Shown: positions 52,468-63,926, numbered from the stretch's first letter. The stretch: 64,000 bases of DNA from Triparma verrucosa (GCA_030267905.1 BRXX01000220.1:1-64000), one strand, 5' to 3'. Translations and numbers: made by a program. The notes: generated from the sequence alone by a model not told the origin.

Positions 52468-55155
52468 ATGGCGTTCGTTGTCGTGGGAGGTGGCGTTGCC
52501 GGCGTATCTGTGATATCAGAGCTGCATAGACAGCTGCAAAGACAGCTGCATAGACACACTCCTTCACCGTCGGGTCAGAAAATCATACTCGTCTCACCCA
52601 ACGCGACACTGAAGATGGCTACGCATAAAGACGGCGACGCTAATGACAGCGACGCTAATGACAACAGTAGTATATCCCTCCTGAAAGAAGTTATCGTCGA
52701 TGATTTGACCGTGCAAGAATTCCGTAAACGTTTCCCCAGAGTGGATCTCTATATCGGAACTGTGACCTCCACCTCCGTAGCCTCCAAAACCCTAAGCGTA
52801 ACCCTCCTCCCTCCCTCCCTTCTTACCATCTCAATAAACTACTCCAAACTCTGTTTCTGCGTTGGCGCTTCCCCTTCCTCTGGCCCTCTCCCTTCCCGTT
52901 CATGGTTGTCCCCTCCTCCCCCCCCCTCCCCTCCCTTCATCCATTCCATCCGTGACTCTCATTCCATATCTACCTTGAAGTCATTAACTAACCTCCCTTC
53001 AGTTAAAAGAATAGCTGTCATAGGAAACGGAGGGATAGCGATGGAGGTCGTGCACGCGCTGACGAGTAGGGTTAATGACAGGTTGGATGTTGATTGGATT
53101 GTTAGGTGAGTAACGCTAATAATTATTATACAATTCACACGACACTGACCACCAAACACAACCTTCTTCTAAAATACAAATGTAATTCGCCTTCTCGTCT
53201 TAGGGATAAATTCTTAGGTCACACGCTTTTAGACGCTACTGCCGCCGCAATGATATTACCGAGTTTGGAAAATAGAATGAGATGTAGGGATGACAACGTC
53301 CCATCAAACGCCTTTATTGACTCCTCTGAAGATGTTGTCGTTTCAGAAATCGTAGTTGACGGTGTCGACACCGCGGTCGAACCTACATCAAAAAAGCAGA
53401 AGACACTCGAACATCTTCAACCTCACGGTTCGTCATTAGGTCCTTACTGGTTTGATAAATTTCGTGCAGAGTCGAGAACGAAGGGTAGCCCTTTCACGAA
53501 CGCTAGGTGCGCGTGTCATTCGTGTAGGCCTGGATTTTTTTGTATGCCTAATGGAGGAGTTGAGGATGAGATGGAGGAGAAGGTTGATGAAGGAGGTGAG
53601 AGTCCAGTGGCGAGCGCTGCGACGAGCGAAGCGAGTCGCAATGGGAGGGTCGTTCGTGATGTTAGAAATGGCGAAGAATTTGGTAGCCGCAACGTTACAA
53701 GTGGAAGTGACGGGCATGTACGTCGTTGTCCAATACTACGCACGCCTTTTCAGCTCGTCGCTTCGCTCCTCGCACTCGCTCGACTCTCTCAGGTACCTTT
53801 TTCTAACTCCGCACTTCAATCATATCCAGGACGGAATTTGAAGATTATTTATGAGAGGAAGGTCATGGGATTTAAACGGAAGACGGATGAACAATTTGTT
53901 GTCGCGGGGGATTTAAACGGAAGTGAGAGGGAGGAAGTCTTGGAAAAAATTAAGATCGTTGAAGGAAATAAGGGGAAGAATCAGATATTGTTGGATTCGG
54001 GGGAAATTTTGAATGTCGATGCCTTGATAATAGGTAAGGAATAGCAAACATTATATCGCAATACCCTTCATACTTCATTTCTAACCCCGCCCCCCCCCCC
54101 TCCGCAGCATGTGGAGTCGATTCGAATCACGTACTTGACTCTGTTTTGGGCGCTTCAAAAGAAATCTTCTCACGTGGCAAAAACGGAACCTTGAAAGTCT
54201 CCAAACAAATGAAATGCCTAGGTCACACCGACGTTTTCGCCGCCGGGGACTGCTGCGATTTGGGCGAGTTTGAGAAGGAGAACGAACTGTTTCACCAGAT
54301 GCAGCTATGGTCGCAGGCGAAAATTGAGGGGACGTATGCGGCGCACTGTATGCTTGGGTTGGATGAAGAGCTTATGAGCGACTTTTGCTTTGAGGTGAGG
54401 ATTGCGTAAGGGAACAAGCAGGAAAGTTATTATAAAGCACCCGTGACGCACTCTGACGCCCCACTTCCCCCTTCCCCCTTCCCCAGATGTTCGCTCATCA
54501 GACCACGTTCTTGGATAAGAGAGTGGCCCTTCTGGGGCTCTTCAACGGACAGAAGATGGGCGGAAAACTGAACGAGTTCGTAATGACCGAGGAGGGGCTC
54601 GCGAAAGAAGTCAGCGAGGGTGGGGCGGAGATAAAGGGTCTGGTGGATCCTACGTGTGAAATTGACATGGCGAGGGAGGTAAGAAATGTGACTGTGCAGC
54701 TCGTCGCTTCATTACAATCCTAAAATCATTGCTCTTTGCTTACTCCCCCCCCCCCCCCCCCCCCCCACCCCAGACCCCGCCTCCGGACAAAATCGAATCG
54801 ATCGTTTCAACGAAAAAACTCGCCGAAGGAGACATCAAAGTCCTCACCCGGGTTAAGAAGAATAAGGTGAGAAGTGACGGCGAGGTGCAAATTCCTGAAA
54901 CATAACTCTAATTCAAGTTGTCGTTTCGTTCCTCGACTCGCTCCGCTCGCCGCTCGCCGCCCCCCTTCCTCCCTCCCCCAGGAGTATGTGAAGTGCATAG
55001 TAAGCGGCGGAAGGGTGGTGGGCGCTATGCTGGTCGGTGAGGCGGTGGATTTAGCCGACACTATGGAGCAGATAATGATGAGTAGGATCAACGTTGACGC
55101 GTTGGATTTCGATTTGCTCGACGATAATATAGAAATTGATGAGTACTTTGACTAA
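52468..55155 (+). CDS. PYROXD1: PYROXD1-like pyridine nucleotide-disulfide oxidoreductase
   Basis: FAD/NAD(P)H flavoprotein, 659 aa, seven exons (52468-53105, 53204-53595, 53830-54033, 54108-54394, 54487-54678, 54774-54866, 54982-55155). FAD motif VVVGGGVAGVSVI; NAD motif IAVIGNGGIAMEVV; then DWIVRDKFLGHTLLDATAA, SLGPYWFD, second FAD site DVFAAGDCCDLGE, and a C-terminus that matches animal PYROXD1 closely: MEQIMMSRINVDALDFDLLD and IEIDEYFD. The redox-active Cys pair of related reductases is absent, as in PYROXD1. In animals PYROXD1 protects the tRNA ligase complex from oxidation. Insertions relative to animals include a Pro/Ser-rich loop in exon 1 and a Cys-rich segment (CACHSCRPGFFC) in exon 2. 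Intron 2 contains an antisense introner. Confidence 0.92.
53617..53790 (-). mobile_element. Introner-like element, family A, antisense inside PYROXD1 intron 2
   Basis: A full-length copy with both ends (GCGACGAGCGAAGCGAGTCGC and CTCGTCGCTTCGCTCCTCGC) and an interior nearly identical to 55435-55601. Its splice-competent orientation is the minus strand, but the host gene is on the plus strand. The intron's donor (53596) and acceptor (53829) and a TTCTAAC branch word lie outside it, so it is nested in an intron instead of forming one. Confidence 0.85.
54742..54770. repeat. C homopolymer before a 3' splice site
   Basis: A run of about 22 C residues forms the polypyrimidine tract of PYROXD1 intron 5. 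Similar C or G runs occur at about 48867-48878 and 60503-60515, also inside introns. Confidence 0.85.
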
Positions 55156-55169
55156 ATGAATGCCTTAAA

Positions 55170-58100
55170 CTATTCTTTCTTTTTTTTCTTGCCATTGCCC
55201 TTGCCCTTGCCCTTGTTGGAAGAAGAAGGCGGTGCCTCCTCTTCTTCTTCTGCCTCGCCCTCCCTCTTCGCCGATGCGGACGCGTTCCAGCGATTCGCTC
55301 TCCTTGACCTCCTCTTGAGCCAGTCCAACAGCCCCATGGCATCGAGCTTCTCGAATGCCGCCCCCAAGAACGCGAAAATTATTATTGACCAAATACCGTT
55401 ATTCTGGTGAACTTGATAAAGCCAGTACTCGAGGCTGCGACGAGCGAAGCGAGTCGCAATGGAAGGGTCGTTCGTGATGTTAGAAATGGCGAAGAATTTG
55501 GCAGCAGCAACGTTGCAAGTGGAAGTAACGGGCATTTACGTCGTTGTCCAATACTACGCACGCCTTTTCAGCTCGTCGCTTCGCTCCTCGCACACTCTCA
55601 CCCCCCTTTCTTCTCGGCGTGGGCTTCTTCGTCGCAACTCTCGCCAATTCCCGCCTGCTCTAGAAAGGTCTTCACGCTCTCGTTGTCTCTGGCCAAAGCC
55701 GGTATGTACTCCCTTCTGTTTCTGCGCGCCCACCAGTCATTCGCGACTTCTTTGCTCAGCAGTACGCTGGTCGGGATGCCCTTATTCCACTCGTTGTGGA
55801 TCCTAGTGAAGTCGTAGTCATACATGACGGCTCTAATTTCCGTCACGCCCTCCATGCTCTCGACGGTCTCGTCCAGCAAACCAACGACGTCCTCCCTGTT
55901 GTGCAGCAGCCTGTCGATTAGACTGACTAGCCACGGATTGTGCTGGTACGAGCCCAGCGCAGCGAACCACATCTGCCAGTCGAGTCGAGGCTGTGCGAGA
56001 CGAGTTCGAATTGGAAACGTGAAGGATTGATTCTCGGTTGGTACTCAATTCTTAAATTATTTATATTCACGGGGGGGGTTGGTTCGGTACTGGCTGTACA
56101 CAAGCCTTCCTATTCTCACCTGGTAGGGCGCGGCAAACACCGGCGCTCGATCCAGTGCCCCCGGCTTGTACTTGAAATTCAGCTCCCTCCATTCATCCTC
56201 CTTTCCTTTGAACTTGCCCTCCAAGACAATTTCGGGCCGGGCGACGATGCTGCGACGAGCGTGGCGTAAATGCTTAGACGTTGAACTTGCTCCTCGCCGA
56301 GAACAATATTATTATATATATATTATATTCCGTGGGGGTTCTCGCTTCGCTCCCTTGGTACTCGATAACGCTCCCAAATCGCAGATCACTTCTCACCTCG
56401 GGGGCTTGCCAGCCCAACCCCATTTATCACCGTCCTCTCGAACGGCTTTGAACTGCTCGTCAGCTCCAACGCCAGTCATGCTCCTGAACAGGCCGTAGCC
56501 GTGGCTGGCCTTGTTGTTGTACATGTACTTGAAAACGGCAGCCTCGATGCTGGCGACGTCAATCTTCTCAATGTCGTTCGAAAGGGACTTCAGAGGGAAT
56601 TTCGCCTGATGCAACTCGTTGGTGAGGGTGAATAGTGGATACCCCAGGCCAGACACTATAAACGGCGTCACGCTGCACATCGCAATTAGGACCAAAGCCC
56701 TGAACAGCCTGAAACCATAAACAGCAATGACGTTGCGCTTTTTGCTGACTTTCTCAACGAAAACAATTCTCCAAGAACCGACGAGCGCGGCTGCGACGAG
56801 CAAAGCGAATCGCAAAGGAAGGGTCATTTATGACGTGACGTTAATAGTGGCGAAGAAGTACACGGCCTTTCTCAAAATCTCACCTCTGAAGCTCACTAGC
56901 GCGCAATAGCCAGTCGCAAATTTACACGTGAGAGGAATCCACTCATTGGCGAAGGTATTCGCCTCCATGGCGCCCCAGAGTAGGTCGATCCCGGCGCGCT
57001 TGAACCAACTTGTCTCCTCGAGATTGACCTTGACCCCGGGTTCCATTCCTCCCACGCTAAACAGTTCGCCGCTCAGCCACGCCATGAAGCTATAACCCAA
57101 GAACAATTGCACCTTCCTCAGAGCCTTTCCCCACTCCCCTTTCACAGTCGATTTGAAACCGAAGTCGCTGCGGAGGGAATTAGAGTTGTTGTGGCGGCGC
57201 ATTTCCGTCTCTCGCTGCAGCTTCTTCTTACCTCTCTCCCTCCCACACTCCGAAACACATTGCGACGGTCAACAAGTTGAAGAAGGTGTAGCTCCCAGTA
57301 AAAGCAATCAGAATTTGTAGGAAGATTTGGATCTGCAACGAAGTGAGCGGTGAGTCGGTCGCTCGCAACTCTATCACTCACTCACTTCAACCCCAACAAA
57401 AGCAAAACTCTCTGTCTCACCTTGCAACCCAATTCTCTCACATCCTTGGTTGGCGCGAGAAGCAGAAAGGCCGCTCCGATCTCGATCACCAGCGTGGCGG
57501 CAACGCTCAGTCTCTGGAGAAAGGGGTTTATCAGGTTGAGGGCGTGCCAGGATAGCGGGGTCGGAAGAGGTTGAGTAGCATAATGGTATTCGAGGGCTGT
57601 CAAATTCAACCAGGTCGGACAATTCGATTGGATTTTTACGAGGCCGGACATGAACATGAGCTTGAATAGTGACATCCTGCGAGGGGGGGTTATGGTTGAG
57701 GGGGTGAGTTGAGGTAGCTTTTTTATCGTAGATATTTCGCACGCTGTGCTGTACTGCGCACCTTGTCAGATGCGTCCCTGCGAGCAAACCCATCTCCCCT
57801 CCAACCTTTCCCAAGGCACCGATGAAGCTCGCCAATGCCCCTACTTCCACCAACAGGTTATCCCACTGAAAGTTGTAGAACGGGCTTGAACTACTGCTCG
57901 TGGATGCAGCCAACAAATTAAGTTGGAGGTATGTCAACAGGGGGATTATCACCCAACGAGTCTCATGATTTATTGTCGATACACAGCTCAAGGCTACCAT
58001 TATGAAGGTGACCAGCTGGTAAGGTAGGTGGGCCTTATCGGTGAAGAATACGTGACCGGAGCCTGGGAGCGGGGTCACACCGCAGGGGGAGAGGAGGCCA

Positions 58101-58204
58101 TAATATTGGAGGGAGGAGGAGAGGGCAGAGGAAAGAAAGCAGACAGAAATGAGGAAGGTGAACGTCGAGGTGGGCGATGCTGTTTTGCGGGGAGAGGGGG
58201 GCAT
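55170..58204 (-). CDS. Lipase maturation factor family protein
   Basis: ER multi-pass membrane protein. Exons 58204-57762, 57676-57421, 57332 to about 57232, then 57214 or slightly higher to 56884, 56790-56397, 56249-56120, 55972-55602 and 55434-55170. Family blocks: QYYGLLSPCGVTPLPGSG, FQWDNLLVEVGALASFIG, LEYHYATQPLPTPLSWHA, FTGSYTFFNLLTVAMCFG, LNFKYKPGALDRAPVFAAPYQ joined to MWFAALGSYQHNPW, and NDWWARRNRREYIPAL. LMF proteins assist folding of secreted lipases in animals; in algae the client is unknown. The C-terminal tail has a hydrophobic segment then Ser/Lys/Glu-rich sequence. The frame breaks between the block ending MCFGVWEGER and KKKLQRETEM (near 57230), see findings. Two introns are introner-like. 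Confidence 0.87.
55435..55601 (-). mobile_element. Introner-like element, family A, exactly filling the last LMF intron
   Basis: A 167-bp intron. In gene sense it begins GTGAGAGTGTGCGAGGAGCG and ends CGCTTCGCTCGTCGCAG. It has the inverted-repeat ends, the internal TTCTTCGCCATTTCTAACATC branch region, and is nearly identical to the antisense copy 1.8 kb away in PYROXD1. It joins LMF exons in frame (phase 2). Confidence 0.9.
56250..56396 (-). mobile_element. Introner-like intron, mixed family A/B, in LMF
   Basis: The end nearest 56250 has GCTGCGACGAGCG (family A 3' end, CGCTCGTCGCAG in sense). The other half on the plus strand reads CGTGGGGGTTCTCGCTTCGC, then TCCCTTGGTACTCGATAACG, the family B word order seen at 16140-16200. 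Confidence 0.65.
56791..56883 (-). mobile_element. Short family A introner derivative in LMF
   Basis: A 93-bp intron. In sense its 3' half (TACTTCTTCGCCACTATTAACGTCAC, then CCCTTCCTTTGCGATTCGC and TTTGCTCGTCGCAG) matches family A, but the 5' inverted-repeat half is missing. It looks like a decayed or internally deleted copy. Confidence 0.75.
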
Positions 58205-58316
58205 AATTTGTTGTTGTGTCTTCAGGTTGATAATTTGTACTGCGGGAAGATGAGTGTTGATTCAGGGGAGGGTGGTCAAGGTCCTGGGCTGCTCTTATTC
58301 TTGGGCCGGGCCCAGC

Positions 58317-59188
58317 ATGTCAGGATTTACCGTGCTCGGGGATACAGATGGAGAGATCACGTACAGAATGATGGTCGCTGACGATGTTGATAAAGTGATT
58401 GCGAGTTTAACGTCTGCTTTTAGTGGTGAGAAGTACAACGATCAATGATCTGAGTAAAGATACAATCGACGCCTTTGTCTTTCTAACCACATGATAAAAT
58501 TGCAGATGAGCCGACGACGGCTGCAGGAGGGGCAACAGCCAAAGATTTAACGGCCTTTCTGCAGTTATTTGTCCCTCGTATGGTCGACAAGAGCGTCCTC
58601 GCTACTTCAGAAGGAGTTGTGGTGGGCGCCATGCTCTCGAAAGATTACAGCAATCCAGACCCTGAGGAGGTGAGAGCGACAGCGAGGAGCGAGACGACAT
58701 TTTCCAATTCTAACTCTAACTCGTAGGAGTTCGCTGGGTTCATGGCCGCTTTGGAGGGCGACTGGCTACCAGCTTTAACCGCGATCGGCGAGTGCGAAGA
58801 GGCCTTCAACTCCAGCTTTGGAGTACCGCCTGAAGTTCGACCAGCCGAGAAATGGTTCCAGCTTTGGAACTGCGGTGTCGACCCCGCATGGAGGGGAAAG
58901 GGAATTGGGAAGAAGCTAGTATCGCACAGTGTCGCAATTGCCAAAGAGCAGGGTTTCGAGAGTTGCTTTAGCATAACGACTTCTGGAGGTATGACTCACA
59001 TCTTGACGAATCATCCAGAGTCAAGTGTAGAGCACTTCGTTGACTATGCTACCTGGACGGGGGCTGAAACGGCAGAGTGCCTCCGTGCACTACCAAGTCA
59101 GGGACATCAGGGAATGAGCCTTTGTGTTGTCAGACTTTGGGGAGAGAGCAAAAGAAGTACCAGGGGTGGGAGCGCAGAGGATGAATAG
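58317..59188 (+). CDS. GNAT-family N-acetyltransferase
   Basis: Exons 58317-58425, 58506-58669 and 58727-59188 give 244 aa. The acetyl-CoA-binding motif A is in exon 3: CGVDPAWRGKGIGKKLVSHSV (R/Q-x-x-G-x-G/A pattern). N-terminal GNAT strands start at EITYRMMVADDVDKVIASLTSAFSG, and GVVVGAMLSKDY forms the central hairpin. The C-terminal part (THILTNHPESSVEHFVDYATW) is specific to this subgroup. The protein is most like small-molecule or xenobiotic GNATs of protists; the substrate is unknown. No targeting signal from the chosen ATG. Confidence 0.82.
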
Positions 59189-59279
59189 GTTTTTAGGGGT
59201 GGGGGATGAGGCGGTCAATTATATATTTGTTTTAGTGGTTTCGAAAGGCCTTAATTATAATTTATTTTTTTAACTCTGG

Positions 59280-61355
59280 CTAAAGGGCGTTCGGCCCCGT
59301 GGAGGGGTTGCTCATCTCGTCTTCGTCGTCGCCCTCGTTCAATCCGAACTCCTCAAGGTTCAACCCCTCGTCCTCGTCGTCTGAATCTCCCTTCACCTGT
59401 AAGTAAGGGTTCTTTTCTATTGGCCTGAACTTGTAACCGACCAGCATATAAAACATGAGTGTGACGCCCTCTGCAAAGAAGCGAAGTGATACAGGAGCGG
59501 GAGCGAAGCGACGAGTTAGAAGGATAGAATAAATAAAAAACGTCGGCTCGTCGCTCATCGCATCGCTCATCGCATCGCTCATCAACGTTTCTTACCTGAC
59601 ATGAACTCCTGCAGCCAAGCATGCCTGTATCCGAGGTTAGTGGCGATGAGTAAAGCGATTATTCTAGTGAAGTAGATGTAAGCGACAACGAGCTGGTAGA
59701 ATTGCTTGAAGAGAGTGAGCTTTCTAATGGAATGTTCAGCTAACTCGTCGGCTGCGACGGCATCCTCGAGTCTAAGGAACGTAGTTAGAATAAGGTAGAG
59801 GTGAACGGGAGCCGCCTCGAAAGCAAACCGTTTGCCCCCCCCCTCACCTTCTAATCTGCCAGAAAATCGGAAAAATGACAGCCGCGCAACACACGAGATC
59901 AACGAGGTGAAGTATCTGGCTCCAGGTTATGTAAGATCCCGTGCCCTCCGTCTGCCCGGAGAGCGCCAGGATCGCGATGTTATCGAACACCTGTAAAGCG
60001 AGGACTACGAAGACGATCTTTTTTTCTGAACGAACCAAACAAAACGGGGGGGGGGAGAGAGGAGTGTGAGAACACACACGTTGAAGGCGTTGGGTTTTGC
60101 AGGGGCGTGTGTGGGGAAAGCGAGCGCTTGAAATAACGCACCTTTATCGGATAGGAAAGGCTTCACGAATGACCACCCAGAACCTATCAGTAGGATAACA
60201 AGAAAGAGCATCATACCCTTGAGGAAAGAGAAGAAATAAAAGAAGACGCTCCAAGCTTCACCGCTCCCCGTCCATCTAATATAATGCCACCTCAAGGCAT
60301 CGCAGTATACAGTCATTACCTTGACTACGAGTAAGAACGTCATGACGTGGTGAACGTGGTGGACCTTGATGTCCTTTCGGATGGTGCGGGAGAGGGTTGA
60401 GGTGGATTCAGACGCTTTCGCTTTTCGAATTGTGTACGACCAAAGGAAGAGGGAGAGGGTGTAAGCGAAGCCGAAGCAGGTGTAGAGCGTTGGGAGGGGC
60501 TGGGGGGGGGGGGGGCGGCGTAAGAAAACTATTAAGGTTACGAGGAAGATGATTTACTTGAACTTGAAGTAGTCTCGTTCACACACTCACCTGTTCGCCC
60601 TCGCTCAGATGATCGTTGCACTGACCGTCTGGAGACGAATTGCAAAAGTGGTGGTGGAATTTTAGGCTAAAAGAGCAGTCGAGGATTAGGTGTTAGTGTT
60701 TTGTTGGGTAGGATTGAAGTATTTATTTGTACGGTACGGTATTGTACAGTTTGGGGGACATGAAAGAAAGAGAAAGAAGGGACACTAAGAGGGGACGCTC
60801 AACACTCCCTCTCGCTTACCTAAGCTTGTGAATAGCGTCGGCGTCGCCTTCGCCTTTGGGCTCACAACGCTGAAAGGTCAGGAAGTAGAGACCCTGCGAT
60901 TCGTCCGTGAAGGTCGTGGTGACTGTTCGGGCCGTCTGCCATTTGGTGGGATCGCTCATGTCGAGGACTACGTCCGTATCGTCCATCCTTGACTCGTCGG
61001 TTGCCATGCATAGTTTGTTGTCTTCGGCTAGACTGTATTCCTCGAGGTAACGTTCCTCGTTGTCGTATCGACGGAGGAGGAAGTATGCGTTCCACTTGGT
61101 GTCGGTGTTCCCTGCTATGTAGAAGCTTAGGGAGGTTAGATTGGCGGTTCCTCCTGGAGCAAAACCGAAGCCTGTTGGTGTGAATGAGATTAAATGAGTC
61201 TTTTGACGAGTTAAGGAGTAGCTATCGTGGGCTGAGAAGCAGAACGCATTATCAAAGGTTAAGAAGAGGAAGAGGAGGGAGAGAGCGTTGCGTAGGAGCC
61301 TGTTAGGGAGCCTGTTAGGATTGCGGCAATTGAGGAGTGCGGAGAGAAGGGCCAT
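59280..61355 (-). CDS. GPR107/GPR108-like seven-transmembrane (Lustr) protein
   Basis: Six exons (61355-60820, 60666-60591, 60499-60142, 60025-59848, 59771-59596, 59470-59280), 504 aa. A signal peptide (LSLLFLFLTFDNAFC) opens a lumenal beta-rich domain of about 180 aa (FGFAPGGTANLTSLSFYIAG). Seven TM helices follow. Family-specific words: IGSGWSFVKPFLSDKEKK, LQVFDNIAILAL, LVDLVCCAAVIFPIFW, KLTLFKQFYQLVVAYIYFTRI and LVGYKFRPIEKNPYLQV. The cytosolic tail is acidic (DSDDEDEGLNLEEF). Animal GPR107/108 act in Golgi and endosome trafficking. The exons join in frame, and the intron at 59471-59595 has a GCGAAGCGACGAGTTAGAA signature (plus strand). Confidence 0.88.
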
Positions 61356-61712
61356 TTTTTGGACTTAAAGTTAAAATAAGGGGGAAAGGAAGACCTAGCA
61401 ACCTTATACACAGGTTGCTAGGATAAATAGGTTGGATCGGGGGGGGGCAGGGCGACAGATAACGAGTTAACGTCGTTTTCAATGATAAATGAACGATAAT
61501 GAGTGTGGTCTGAAACAAAATATCGAATCACTGGGACTCTTGTGTATTATCCTCATTATCTGCTGTTAGGGTTCAAACGCTAGCCACATTTCCCCATCGT
61601 CTCACTAGAGTTGCTCTCCGTATCTTCTGTTTGTAAAACAAGTATAACCTTGTTTGGCCTTGTTTGGAAAACATTTGTGAAACTCTGATTCACGCGTGTC
61701 ATTCCACAACCG
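61356..61712. other. Divergent promoter region, GPR107-like to PheRS
   Basis: About 357 bp. An imperfect inverted repeat (GACCTAGCAACCTTATACAC / CAGGTTGCTAGGATAAATAGG) spans about 61391-61431. A G run lies at 61440-61447. No coding sequence is supported. Confidence 0.55.
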
Positions 61713-63926
61713 ATGATCTCCACCACTTTAATGAACATCTTCGTGCTGACTGCACTCTTATCGCTCTTCATATCATCAACGACATCTTTCATCGTTCCAC
61801 ATACTACTCGAGTAAGAGCAGTAGCAAGAGCAGTAATAAGGTCTAATGTGCCGCTGCAGCAGCCTCTGCAGCCGCTGGCAGCATCTGATACGAGTAACGC
61901 CGATGTAGACGTTGAGACGCTTGAATCGGTGTTGATGAAGGTGAGAATAGCAAAACAGAGCGAACGAGTGACGATAGAGAACAATTTATAGTACTAGTAG
62001 TACAGTACGTACTGTAGCAGTACATACTGTAGCAGTAGTCCAACGCTCACATCACCCCCCCCCCAATATCAGGTCAACTCCATGGGAGCCGTGGGCATGT
62101 CAAAGGTTGAGTCAGCCTCGACCAGCGAGGAAGTCGAGAGGGTTCGGCTCGACTACTTGGGCAAGAAAGGTCAGATAACCAAAGTAATGAGCCTCATGAG
62201 GACCTTAAACGCTGATGATAAGAAGGCCCTCGGAGCCGCCGTCAATGAGGTTAAGCAGAAGATGGAGGACGTATTATCCACCAAGAAGGACGCAGTAGTC
62301 AACGAGGAGCTACTCGCTGAGATGGAGTCAGAGAGGGTAGACGTTACCATGCCGGGAATCGCTAGCAGGGGAGTGGGACATAGGCACCCCCTCAGCATGA
62401 TCATTGAGAGGGCGACTGACACCTTCGTCAAGCTGGGATACGACACCGTCACGGAGTTGGAGGTGAGTGGAGAGTGGGCGTTTGTATTGTGTGTGTGTGT
62501 GTGTGTGTGTTCTAACCCTCCCCTTTCTCTCTTCTCCTCTTCTCTACGACGTGCGTCCCGCGTCTTAGGATTCCCCCGAAATCGAGAGTGACTACTACTG
62601 CTTCGAGGCCTTGAACTGCCCCCCCGATCACCCCGCCCGTGACATGCAGGACTCCTTCTACCTCACGGACCCCGACGGTCCCGAAGAAACTTACATGCTC
62701 CGTACACATACCAGCGCTGTGCAGATCCATCAGATGGAGAAGAGGAAGCCGCCGTTTCGGATCGTAGCGCCGGGAAGAGTTTACAGGAGGGACGACATCG
62801 ACGCTACGCACTCGATGATCTTTCATCAGATTGAGATTCTAGCGATTGAGGAGAAGGTGAGGGAGGGAATGAGAACGTTGGCGTTTTTATTTTTTGTCGA
62901 GACAGTTTTTTCTAACTCGGAATTGGAATCGGAATCGGACGCGCGTTGCAGGGCAAACTAACTCTCGGAGACCTCAAGGGAACCGTGGAGTACTTTCTCA
63001 AACAGATGTTCGGGCCGACCATCGAGGTCAGGTTCCGCGGTTCGTTCTTCCCCTTCACTGAACCGTCCATGGAGGTGGACGTAAAATTCAAAGGAAAGTG
63101 GCTAGAGGTCCTGGGATGCGGTATGGTCGATCCCCGTGTCCTTGAGAAGGCCGGTATCGATCCGGAGAAGTTCGGAGGCTTCGCGGCGGGATTCGGAGCC
63201 GAGAGGTTCGCCATGGTCATACACGGCATCAGTGACATAAGGGAATTCTACAACGGAGACAACAGATTCCTGGAGCAGTTTCCTCACTTCGGAGACCAAG
63301 GGATAACGGCTTTCTTGGAGGGCAGGGTCGCAGAGAAGAAGGAGGAGAATGCAGCCGGGGCGGAGGAGAAGCAAAAGAAGAAGAAGGCCGAAGGAGGAAG
63401 CGCGGCACAAGCGGCGCCGGCGTCGGCTGAAATTGACATCAGTAAACTCGACATCCGCGTGGGCACCGTCGTCAAGGCCTGGAAACACGAGGAGGCCGAG
63501 AAACTCTACTGCGAGGAGATCGACATAGGGGAGGACGAGCCGAGGCTCATCTGCAGCGGACTGCGCAACCACATGGGCTTGGAGGAGTTGGAGGGCAAGA
63601 GGGTGCTCGTGCTCGCTAACTTAAAGGCTAGGAAGATGGTCGGGGTTCCCTCGCATGGCATGGTGCTGTGTGCATTCACGGACGACGACAGCGAAGTTAA
63701 GCTCGTAGAACCGGCAGAGGGGGCGCCTAACGGAGCGAGGGTCACTGTAGAAGGCTTCGAGGGAGAGCCCGCCACGGAAAACCAGATATTGAAGAAGAAG
63801 ATGCTCGACAAAATTATGCCGAAGCTCAAGGTTAATGGAGATGGAGTCGTCGCGTGGGATGGAGTCCCCTTGGCAACCGAACAGGGTGTGGTCAAATCGA
63901 CCATGCCCGGGTGCAGTGTTGGATAA
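61713..63926 (+). CDS. Plastid phenylalanyl-tRNA synthetase alpha fused to EMAPII-type tRNA-binding domain
   Basis: Exons 61713-61940, 62073-62462, 62569-62856 and 62952-63926 give 626 aa. The signal peptide ends STTSFIVP, a Phe-type plastid motif. Residues about 75-160 form the bacterial PheS coiled-coil arm (VRLDYLGKKGQITKVMSLM). The class II core has motif 2 FRIVAPGRVYRRDDIDATH and motif 3 GGFAAGFGAERFAMVIHGISDIREF. After a Lys/Ala/Glu linker (about 415-440) comes an OB-fold domain of the EMAPII/Arc1p type: LDIRVGTVVKAWKHEEAEKLYCEEIDIG, LICSGLRNHM, VLVLANLKARKMVGVPSHGM, and a C-terminal extension NQILKKKMLDKIMPKL like EMAPII. Bacterial PheS needs a beta subunit (PheT); red-lineage plastid genomes often encode it. 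The last exon holds the entire fusion region in one frame, so it is not a splicing artefact. Confidence 0.9.

Noticed and set aside
52232..52567. Possible small minus-strand gene ending DDCWDD
   Set aside because: It has a plausible last exon but no upstream exon, and it overlaps the start of PYROXD1. Left as a note on the intergenic region.
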